DNA from: Candidatus Altimarinota bacterium
Lineage (GTDB): Bacteria; Patescibacteriota; Gracilibacteria; BD1-5; UBA6164
Length of the DNA stretch: 64,000 nt
Assembly: GCA_019454605.1 (NCBI GenBank)
Contig: JACFNZ010000005.1
Coordinates: forward strand, 1 to 64,000
Reading direction: 5' to 3'
Shown here: positions 56,633 to 64,000 of the stretch, piece by piece
Layout of the letters: every line of letters starts with the position of its first letter
How positions within the stretch are numbered: the first letter of the stretch is position 1
The notes under the pieces: generated by a model
Told to the model about the DNA's origin: nothing
Database searches by the model: none
Seen by the model: only the letters and a program-made list of their open reading frames with translations
Translations under genes and position numbers: made by a program

Positions 56633-57823
56633 ATGTTTACACTAATTGAAAATATTATAAATTCAATAGACTCTATTTTATCAAATAAATTAAGAGCTAC
56701 TTTAAGTATGCTTTGAATAATTATTTGAGTTTCATCAGTTATTATTTTAACTGCTATTTGAGATTGAAGTAAACAAACTATCTTAGATAAAGTTGAAGAA
56801 ATGTGAACAAATATGCTAACATTAACTTCATGATGATTTGGATCTATAAATTCAAAATCACAACAAACATTTTCTTTAAATGAAAAAACATTAAAATCTT
56901 TAGAAAATATATCTTGATTAAAAGCTGTTTTACCAATAATTTCTTGAAATTGACAAGTTATATTTGAAAAAAATAATTCTCAATCTCAATTACAATGAGT
57001 TACTAAAAATTATTTTAAAGATAGAAATGTAGAAATAATAGCTTGAAATGATATATCTCAAGAAAATATTGATAATTATGATAAAGTTGCAGTTATTTGA
57101 CAAGATGTTTTAACTAACTTATTTAATTGAGAAAATCCAATTTGAAAAAAAATAAAATATTCAAACAATATTTTTGAGGTTATTTGAGTTATTTGAGAAA
57201 ATTCTCAACTATCAAATACTATTTTTATACCTATCTCAACAGCTAGTATAAGAATTTTATGACAAAAAAATTATTCTCAAATAATTATTTATGTAGAGGA
57301 TTCAACAAAAACTACTCAAAAACAAGAAGAAATTACTCAAAATTTGATAGATTTATACTCTATAACCAATACTCAATCACTACCTTTTCGTATAATAAAT
57401 CAATCTCAAATGTTATCTAGTTTATCATCTATTACCGAAACTTTAACTATGTTACTTTCATGAATTGCTTGAATTTCGCTACTTGTTTGAGGGATTTGAG
57501 TTATGAATATTATGCTTGTTTCAGTGAGTGAGAGAACAAAAGAAATTTGAATAAAAAAAGCACTTTGAGCTTTGAAAATAGACATTTTACTTCAATTTTT
57601 AACAGAAAGTTCATTACTTAGTATTTTATGATGATTTATATGAATATTATTTAGTTATTTTGTAGTTTATATACTCTCAATATATGATATAAATGCTATT
57701 ATTTCAATAAAAACTTTAATAATTAGTTTTTGTTTCTCTTTATGAATTTGAATATTTTTTTGAATATTACCAGCATATAAGGCATCAAAACTTAGACCGA
57801 TAGAAGCTTTAAGATTTGAATAA
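56633..57823 (+). CDS. MacB-type ABC transporter permease (FtsX-like fold)
   Basis: 396 residues. NIINSIDSILSNKLRATLSMLGIIIGVSSVIILTAIGDGSKQ is the MacB/YknZ start; a large extracellular MacB_PCD domain; then three C-terminal helices with [31 protein letters not shown], the SERTREIGxRKAxGA signature, and a closing RPIEALRFE. With the adaptor and ATPase it forms a tripartite-like exporter for peptides, toxins or lipoproteins. Confidence 0.93.
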
Positions 57824-57850
57824 AAAAATTTGATTTTATAAAAATTATAT

Positions 57851-57870
57851 ATATATTATATATAATATAT
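57851..57870. promoter_or_regulatory. 20-bp A/T palindrome upstream of lexA
   Basis: A perfect palindrome centred at 57860, 16 bases before the lexA ATG, followed by TATAAT (57873-57878). It might be the SOS operator of this LexA, but it is all A and T and could be chance. Confidence 0.3.
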
Positions 57871-57886
57871 TTTATAATATTTATAT

Positions 57887-58525
57887 ATGCTTACAACTAA
57901 ACAAGAAAATTTTTTAGATATAATTACTGATTTTATAGGAAGATATTGAAAATCTCCAACTATAGATGAATTACAAACACTTACAAATCAAAAATCAAAA
58001 AGGGGAGTGGTTCAATATTTAGAATCACTTGAGAAAAAATGATTTATTACAAGATGAAGTTGATTTAGAAGTATAAAACTTTGAAATTGAATATGATTTC
58101 AAACAATATTAAATATCCCTATTTTATGAATAGCAAATGCTGGTAGACCATTATCTTTTGCTGATCAATATGAATATGGATCAATACCTGTTTCTAAAGA
58201 GGTTATTTCTTGAGATCAAAATAATTATTTTTTTGTAAAAGTAGAATGAACCTCTATGAATGAATACAAAATAAACTGAAAATATATAGAAAATTGAAGT
58301 TATGTATTAATTAATAAAAATGAAAAAGTTATAAATACAAAAGATGCTTTTTTATTTGTAGTTGATAATGCTGCAACTTTAAAAATTCCAAAAAAAGAAT
58401 GAAATAATTTGTATTTAATCCCAAAATCAAGAGATGATTATCACAAACCAATAATTTTATCTTGAGAAGATGAAGTTGGAATTAATTGAAAAGTAGTTGA
58501 TGTATTTAATTTTGAGGCAATATAA
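57887..58525 (+). CDS. lexA: LexA repressor
   Basis: 212 residues. N-terminal winged helix (TKQENFLDIITDFIGRYGKSPTIDEL), cleavage site A85-G86 in IANAGRPL, catalytic S123 (VEGTSMNEY; usual GDSM) and K166 (ATLKIPK). The self-cleaving dyad is intact, so an SOS response triggered by RecA is predicted. Pol I and UvrC in the window are possible targets. A terminator follows. Confidence 0.92.
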
Positions 58526-58561
58526 AAAAAATCTATTAACTTTTAAGTTAATAGATTTTTT
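58526..58561 (+). terminator. Terminator after lexA
   Basis: Stem AAAAATCTATTAACTT / AAGTTAATAGATTTTT and a T-run, directly after the stop. Confidence 0.85.
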
Positions 58562-58571
58562 AGTTTCATTA

Positions 58572-58650
58572 TGGAGCGAGGGACCAGGTTTGAACTGGCA
58601 CACCCAAGGGTTGAAGCCTTAGTACACTCACTCTTTTATGTTACCCTCGC
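58572..58650 (-). tRNA. tRNA-Gly (anticodon UCA), decodes UGA
   Basis: 79 nt with encoded CCA. Acceptor GCGAGGG/CCCUCGC, discriminator U73, T-arm GCCAG-UUCAAAC-CUGGU, anticodon stem UAAGG/CCUUG with loop CUUCAAC, giving U33 and anticodon UCA (34-36). G1:C72, C2:G71, U73 and C35 are the known GlyRS determinants, which supports glycine over Trp or Sec. The D-arm is irregular (ACAU/GUGU with an extra base before the anticodon stem). This explains the in-frame TGA codons across the window. Confidence 0.88.
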
Positions 58651-58651
58651 A

Positions 58652-58701
58652 AAAACATTTTTAATGTGGAAGTAATATATTAAAAATGTTTTGTTTGTCA
58701 A
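58652..58701 (-). promoter_or_regulatory. Promoter of tRNA-Gly(UCA) with a 14-bp inverted repeat
   Basis: On the reverse strand, TTGACA (58696-58701) is followed by exact arms AAAACATTTTTAAT (58692-58679) and ATTAAAAATGTTTT (58665-58652) with 13 bases between. The arms cover the expected -10 region and leader, and end one base before the tRNA. They could be an operator or a processing hairpin. Confidence 0.6.
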
Positions 58702-58717
58702 ATTTATTTTTAAGTTT

Positions 58718-59066
58718 TTATGATAAACTATCTATTGCTTCTTTTAAAGTATCAACAGTTGGAACAATTGTAGTTATTCAAACAAGTTCTAACACATCTT
58801 TTACTCATTCATCACAATTAGATATATACATTTGACTTTCGTTTTCTTCAATATTTGTATAAATATCTGCTATATATCAAATAGATTTAGAATTAAGATA
58901 TTTTAAATTTTTAAAATTAAAAATAATTTTTTTATTTGAAAAATCTCAAATAGCTTTATATAAATCTCAAAAAGTTTTATCAGCATTAGTTTCATCTAGT
59001 TCTCAAGCAAATTCATATATTAAAATACCATTTTCTTCATTTTGTTTTACTTCTATTAAAGTTTCC
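58718..59066 (-). CDS. STAS-domain (anti-anti-sigma-like) protein with an N-terminal frameshift
   Basis: The main frame (TAA at 58718-58720) reads NEENGILIYEFAGELDETNA ... IIFNFKNLKYLNSKSIGYIADIY ... EGVKDVLELVGITTIVPTVDTLKEAI, a clear STAS fold with the phosphorylatable Ser in LNSKSIG. That frame has a stop upstream and no ATG. The natural start METLIEVKQ (ATG at 59064-59066) is in another frame, joined near 59040. Either two bases are missing, a frameshift is used, or a non-standard start exists. Confidence 0.7.
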
Positions 59067-59172
59067 ATATTATAGTAAATAATTAAATAATAAATATTAT
59101 ATCTCTATTATATAGTATTTATTTTTAAAAATCAAATTTTAAAATATTTTTACCTTTTAAATTTTAAAAAAT

Positions 59173-59574
59173 ATGCTAAAAAAATATAAATTAGATGAAA
59201 TTAATTCTATTATATTTAATATAAAGCCTTGAGATATTATCTTTTTACATTGAGATTTGGCGTCTTGAAAGACAACATTTTCAAAACATATTATTAATAA
59301 TTTATTAAAAATAAACAAAGAAGTTATAAGCCCAACTTATACTTATTATAATAAATATTTAGATAATATATATCACTTTGATTTATATAGATTATCAAAT
59401 TATCAAGAGTTTTTTTCTATATGATGAGAAGAAATTTTAGACAATAAAGATAATATTTCTATTATTGAATGGCCTTGAATATTAAAAAATTATTTTAAGC
59501 CAACTATTGAAATTTTTTTTAAAAAACTAGATGATTTAAATGAAAGAGAAATAAAAATAAAAAGGATTAATTAA
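59173..59574 (+). CDS. tsaE: tRNA threonylcarbamoyladenosine biosynthesis protein TsaE
   Basis: 133 residues. Walker A is HGDLASGKTTFSKHII, followed by VISPTYTYYNKY (SPTF-type), YHFDLYRL (HxDxYR) and IIEWPG (EWxxR-type). It supports TsaB/TsaD in making t6A37. Divergent from the STAS gene; TsaB and TsaD are not in the window. Confidence 0.95.
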
Positions 59575-59580
59575 CCCTTT

Positions 59581-60687
59581 TTATCAAATATTTCAAGTTA
59601 TTTTTAATATTGCTCAAAATATAGCAAATGCAAACCATAAAACAAATGCTCAAGCAATTAATATTGCAATTGGTTCTATCCATTTAGTTAAAGTAGCTAG
59701 AGAATAATTTACTTCTCTTGTGTATTGTTCATTTAATTTTTTACATACTTTATCTAGAGATGCTGTTTTTTCTCACACAGCAAGTAATTGAACAAAATCA
59801 CTTGGAAAATAAACTCACTCTTCATCTATTTCTACAATAGAATCAACTATTTTTTTTCAAGACGATACTTTTATTGAAATATTATTAAATAAATCTTCAT
59901 AAATTGAGTTATTAGTAGCTTTTCAAACTAAAATAATTGTAGAAACAACAGGAATTCAAGCATTCATCAAAATTCAAAGTAAAGATGATGATGATGCTAT
60001 AATATAATTTTTATAAACATTTCAAATTAATGGAGTTGTTAAAAAGATTGAATCAAGTGTTTTTTTTCAATTTTCAGTTGTTTTATAAAATGCTATAAAT
60101 AATACAAAAGTAAGTAAAAAAAGTATTAATAATATATAATTATTTATTAAAAAGTTACTAGTTGCTATTAATGCAGTTGTTGCAAAAGGTTTTTCAACTC
60201 AACTTTCTGCAAATAAAGGAATTAATGAAGGAACTACATATGTCATTACAATTATTACAGCTAAAATTAGAAATAATATAATTATTAAAGGATATGTTAA
60301 GCTTCATTTAATAGTTTGTCTTAATTCGTATAATTTTTTTTGCTCTAGTGCTAATGAAGATAAAGAAACAACTAAAGTTCATGATTTTTCTCAAGCTTCT
60401 ATTATGGAATATTCTGTTGGTCAAAATATATCAGGAATTTTTTTTAGTGCTTTATTTAAGCTATCTCAAGAAGATATAAAAATTAATATTTCTTCAATTT
60501 TTTCTTTAAAATAAGGATTTTTTAATTTTTTACTAACAGACTTTAAACTTTCAGTTATTGTTACTCATCAATCTAGCATAATTGATAAGTATTCATAAAA
60601 GTTAAATTTTTCAAGCAAAGATACTTTTTTAAATAAGTAAAATTGTTTTTTTGTGAGATCTTTATTTTTTTGGTCTAAATTATTCAT
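59581..60687 (-). CDS. pilC: Type IV pilus / type II secretion inner-membrane protein PilC/GspF
   Basis: 368 residues. Two GspF domains: SLLEKFNFYEYLSIMLDGGVTITESL ... GPTEYSIIEAGEKSGTLVVSL and MNAGIPVVSTIILVGKATNNSIYEDLFNNISIKVSSG ... AVGEKTASLDKVC; EAGExSG and AVGExTG are the family repeats. Three membrane helices. The platform protein for pilus assembly; last gene of a reverse-strand PilN-PilO-PilC order. Confidence 0.92.
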
Positions 60688-60692
60688 ATTTT

Positions 60693-61232
60693 TTATTTAT
60701 ATAATACTTTTATAGGTATAGATAAAGTTATTGGTCAAGAAGTATTTCACATAGGGTATGAAAAACTTAAAATATAAAAATTATATTTTGAAGAATTAAT
60801 TATTAAATTATCAATAACTTCAAGCATAGTTTTTTCATTTAAAAAAGTGGCACTTAAGTTAATAGTTCATTCAGTGAATCAAAATTCATTTGGTTCTCAT
60901 TTTTGAAAAGATAATGAGTTTATCTCAAATTTAGAAGAATTTTTTTGAGCATAAGAGTAAAAATAATCAATTAAATCATCTTCATCAAAAGTAATTAAAA
61001 ATTTATCAAGATTTAAGTCATTGTATTTTCAAGTATCAATATCTGTTTTTATTTTATTTACTTTTTGTAATTCTTTATTTTTATCTTCTAATGCTTTAGT
61101 AAGTTCTTCTTTTATTGCTTTATTTGAAGATATTTCAAAATATATATTTTTAGTAAATAAAAATATAACAAATAAAGTTAATAGTATAAATAAATATGAA
61201 AAAAGTTTATATTTTGAATTATTTGTATTCAT
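60693..61232 (-). CDS. PilO-like pilus assembly protein
   Basis: 179 residues: short cytoplasmic end, one membrane helix (FSYLFILLTLFVIFLFTKNI), coiled coil (KAIKEELTKALEDKNKELQK), then an alpha/beta domain. Size, topology and place between PilN-like and PilC genes (22 and 5 bases) indicate PilO. The sequence itself is weakly conserved, so the call is by context. Confidence 0.7.
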
Positions 61233-61254
61233 TTTTTATAAATTAATTAGTAAA

Positions 61255-61779
61255 TTATTTAACTTTAAATTTTAGTCAAAAATCAATTTCTTGTTGTCAA
61301 TTAAAAGATGTAATAAAATCAAGAGAAAAAATTCAATTCTCACCTTTTCTAAAATCTTTCACAAAATTTTTTACTTTAGATGAAGCATAACTATATCAAT
61401 CATCTATAGAAGTTGCATTTGTTGAAATACTTCATTCGTTATAAGAAAATCAATTAAAAGCTATTTTTGATTTACTAGATAATTCTAAAAGAGTATTTAA
61501 AAATAAAGGGATATTTGATAGATATTTGTATTTATCTAAATAAGTTTTATTTGTAGTTACTAGAGTGTATAATTTTACTTTTTTATCTTCATTTATTTTT
61601 TTAATATTTTCACTTATTTTAGTTGTTTCTAAGTTAATATTATCAATATCTCAAGATAGAGATTTATTATAAAAAAATAATAAAATAGTAAGTATTATAG
61701 AAAATAAAAAAACAAATATTGTGATTCTCATCATATTATATGATTTATTATTTATCTTGTATCATTCAGTTGCAATCAT
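61255..61779 (-). CDS. PilN-like pilus assembly protein
   Basis: 174 residues: a short cytoplasmic N-terminus (MIATEGYKINNKSYNM), one membrane helix (RITIFVFLFSIILTILLFF), coiled coil, then a ferredoxin-like domain. First gene of the PilN-PilO-PilC cluster. A PilM gene is not adjacent. Start chosen at the first ATG; an internal ATG pair (MMRITIF) is an alternative. Confidence 0.7.
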
Positions 61780-61865
61780 AATTTATAATTTATTAGATTA
61801 AAATATATTTATAGTTTAACATATTTTAATTTTTAAAGCAAAAAAAAGTTCTTTTAAAAAAAATA

Positions 61866-61888
61866 ACTTAGATGAAAAAGAGTATAAT
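61866..61888 (+). repeat. 23-bp promoter-like repeat, copy 1
   Basis: ACTTAGATGAAAAAGAGT plus TATAAT. It matches 62537-62559 with one mismatch. It lies upstream of the 62076-62498 gene; 61780-61865 holds nothing else clear. Confidence 0.65.
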
Positions 61889-61918
61889 TATATTTTTTTT
61901 GATATCTAAAAATAATAT

Positions 61919-62498
61919 GCTAAACTATTTATACTTTATTTTACTAAATAAAAATTTATGAAAAACTCAAATAAAAAACTAAAAACTTATCATAAATTAA
62001 AACATAAATGATTTTAATCTAACTAATTGAAATGCTAAATATGATAGTTTTAATACTATAAAAGTAGATAAATTTATGATAGTTTTGAATAATCATACTA
62101 CAGTTCATGAGATGCAAGATAGTTTCAAAAATGATACGATGTTTTCTTTAGTTAATAAAACTCAATCAAATTTTAATGGTGTTACATATACTAAAGATAA
62201 TTTTTTAATTAATGATAATCCTTGGGGACTTGATAGAGAATGTATATGATGAGCTCTTTGATGCGAAATATATAGTTATAAAGCAATATGATTTAATCAA
62301 AATCGAAATGGTGTTGTATTTAAAATATGACTAATGACAGATGATGTAACATGATTGAACCATCCTTGATCTGTAGAATGATTTTGATTAAAATGAAGGA
62401 GTGATTGAACTAGAAATATATGATCTTGAAGAAATCCTTGGTATGATAATATAAGTTGAAATCCATACTTTAGTTCATGAGCTATTTATGTAAAATAA
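61919..62498 (+). CDS. Unknown protein, 5' end apparently broken
   Basis: The intact part is frame 3, from an ATG at 62076 to TAA at 62496 (140 aa), but the frame is open back to 62001 (NDFNLTNGNAKYDSF). A separate start at 61958 (MKNSNKKLKTYHKLKHKGF) stops at 62017, so one frameshift near 62010 would join them. The C-terminal half is rich in Gly, Asn, Trp and Asp (NPWGLDRECIGGALGCEIYS; GRNPWYDNISGNPYFSSG) with two cysteines. It looks like a secreted beta-rich protein. No family recognised. Confidence 0.55.
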
Positions 62499-62536
62499 AT
62501 ATTAATTTTAAAAATTTATATTTAAAAAATCTTTTG

Positions 62537-62559
62537 ACTTAGATGAAAAAAAGTATAAT
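62537..62559 (+). repeat. 23-bp promoter-like repeat, copy 2 (topA promoter)
   Basis: ACTTAGATGAAAAAAAGT plus TATAAT (62554-62559), preceded by TTTTG. Located 33 bases before the topA ATG; likely its -10 region. Confidence 0.6.
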
Positions 62560-62591
62560 AAATATATATTAATATTTTAAAAAATATATTT

Positions 62592-64000
62592 ATGTCAAAA
62601 AATCTTGTAATAGTTGAGTCTCCAGCAAAATGAAAAACAATAGAAAAATTTTTATGACCTGATTATAAAGTTATTGCATCTATGTGACATATAAGAGATT
62701 TACCATCTAAAAATCTTTGAATAGATATAGATAATAACTTTACTCCAAGTTATGAAATAACTCAAGAAAAGAAAAAAACAGTTGATAATTTAATCAAACT
62801 AGCAAAATCTTCAAAAGAAGTTTGGCTAGCTACCGATGAAGATAGAGAATGAGAAAATATTGCATGGCATTTGTGTTATGCCTTAGATTTAGATCCAAAA
62901 ACTACAAAAAGAATTACTTTTCATGAAATTACAAAAGAAGCAATTACTCAAGCTATTAAAAATCCAAGAAATATAAACCTAGATTTAGTAGATGCAGGTC
63001 AAGCAAGAAGATTACTTGATAGACTTTGTTGATTTAAAATTTCTCCAGTTTTATGGAAAAAAGTAAAAAAATGACTTTCTGCTTGAAGAGTTCAATCAGT
63101 TGCTGTAAAACTTATAGTAGAAAAAGAAAGAGAAATACAAGATTTCAAACCAGTTGAAAGTTTTAAAGTAAATGCTTTACTTAGTTATGAAAAAAGTATT
63201 TTAAAAACAACTTTAGTAAAAATTGATGGTAAAAATAAAAATTTTAAATCAAAAGAAGATGTTTTAAAATATTTTCATACTTTATATCAAAATTTATCTA
63301 ATTTAAAAGAAAGTAAAGATAAAAAATGAAATATTGAATTAACTATTAAAGATAGTATAGATTTTGAATTGCAAGATATTTTAACAAAAGATTGAAAAAA
63401 AAGCCCAGGAGCTCCTTTTACGACTTCTACTTTACAACAAGAAGCATCAAGAAAATTTTGATTTGGGGTAAAACAAACTATGTGAGTTGCTCAAAAACTT
63501 TATGAATGAGTTGATTTATGAGACTGAGAAAGAGTTTGACTTATAACTTACATGAGAACTGATAGTGTAAACTTATCAGACAATGCACTATGACAAGCTT
63601 GAGAATATATTAAAAAAACTTTTTGAGATAATTATTTAAAAATAAGAAAATATAAAACAAAATCTCGATGAGCTCAAGAAGCTCATGAAGCCATAAGACC
63701 AACTTATTTAAATAGAACCCCAGAAGGTTTATCAAGTTATTTAGACCCACAAGCTTTAAAACTTTATACTCTTATTTGGAAAAGAACTTTAGCAAGTCAA
63801 ATGGAAGATGCAAAAATAGAAACAACTGTTTTTGATTTTGCTCCTACTCATAAAAAAAATGAATCTTATATAGCATCTTGAGAAGTTGTAAAATTTGACT
63901 GATTTATGAAGTTATATATAGAATGAACAGATGAAGAAAATGATGAAGAAAATAATAATTTATTGCCTGATATAAAAATAAATTCTATATTACCATCAAA
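62592..64000 (+). CDS. topA: DNA topoisomerase I, 3'-truncated by window edge
   Basis: 469 residues visible. Toprim domain: LVIVESPAKGKTIEKFL, then WLATDEDREGENIAWHL (DxD/E). ARRLLDRLCGFKISPVLW, GLSAGRVQSVAV and the active-site Tyr in GLITYMRTDSVNLS follow; RGAQEAHEAIRPT is also typical. It relaxes negative supercoils. A CGA codon encodes the R of KSRGAQEAHEAI, where Arg or Lys is normal. Confidence 0.96.

Noticed and set aside
58572-58650. tRNA-Sec or tRNA-Trp for the UCA anticodon
   Set aside because: No long variable arm or 8-bp acceptor as in tRNA-Sec; U73 with G1:C72 and C2:G71 fits glycine.
1-64000. Insertion sequences, prophage or plasmid genes
   Set aside because: No transposase, capsid, terminase or replication-initiator genes and no terminal inverted repeats were seen.

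Overview
This 64 kb window is very A+T-rich chromosomal DNA. It reads sensibly only if TGA is translated as glycine (genetic code 25). With TGA as a stop almost every gene breaks into fragments. With TGA as glycine, intact families appear: methionine aminopeptidase, Xer recombinase, MurC, SecD, FtsE/FtsX, UvrC, MraY, LepA, LexA, TopA and others. TGA fills invariant glycines, for example all three in the FtsE Walker A motif. A tRNA with anticodon UCA and glycine-type acceptor features lies at 58572-58650. Code, base composition, small proteins and short intergenic gaps point to the Patescibacteria (CPR), in the Gracilibacteria/Absconditabacteria (BD1-5/SR1) lineage. I see no Shine-Dalgarno-like GGAGG before starts; A/T tracts such as TTTAAAA precede most ATGs.

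Layout. 1-8 kb: a partial unknown gene, then housekeeping and envelope genes (map, a Xer recombinase, pth, murC, secD, a peroxiredoxin behind a Fur/PerR-like palindrome, ftsE, ybaB). 8-17 kb: an acidic coiled-coil protein, a PilT-like ATPase, a giant membrane-anchored alpha-2-macroglobulin-like protein and a possible PD-(D/E)XK protein. 17-24.5 kb: a reverse-strand envelope block (PBP1C, PBP1A-like, LytR-CpsA-Psr protein, prepilin-like protein). 24.7-28.2 kb: prepilins, a DHH phosphoesterase and a tRNA with anticodon CCG. 28.3-30.9 kb: an unknown membrane protein and an 800-base gene-free, hairpin-rich stretch. 30.9-43.5 kb: ftsX, an M23/SLH protein, a phosphodiester glycosidase, an ECF sigma/anti-sigma pair, CorA, YmdB, L32, NusB, UvrC and two small signalling or membrane proteins.

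43.6-47.2 kb is the accessory-looking region. It holds a secreted Kazal-type inhibitor, a broken ORF resembling the N-terminus of a type V CRISPR effector, a 5-repeat array with Cas12a-type repeats and no cas genes, an unknown 81-aa gene, a frameshifted M23/SLH paralogue, and a tRNA-like gene with a large insertion in its anticodon arm. 47.2-64 kb: a short DNA polymerase I, TilS, an RNHCP protein, MraY, LepA, a MacA/MacB-type export system, LexA, tRNA(UCA), a STAS protein, TsaE, a PilC/PilO/PilN-like operon and the start of topA.

Type IV pilus functions are scattered over four loci (ATPase at 9 kb; prepilins at 24-27 kb on both strands; PilN/O/C at 60-61 kb). ftsE and ftsX are 23 kb apart. 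Two anti-protease proteins, A2M-like and Kazal, together with pili and SLH peptidases, would suit a cell living on the surface of another cell. That ecological reading is inference.
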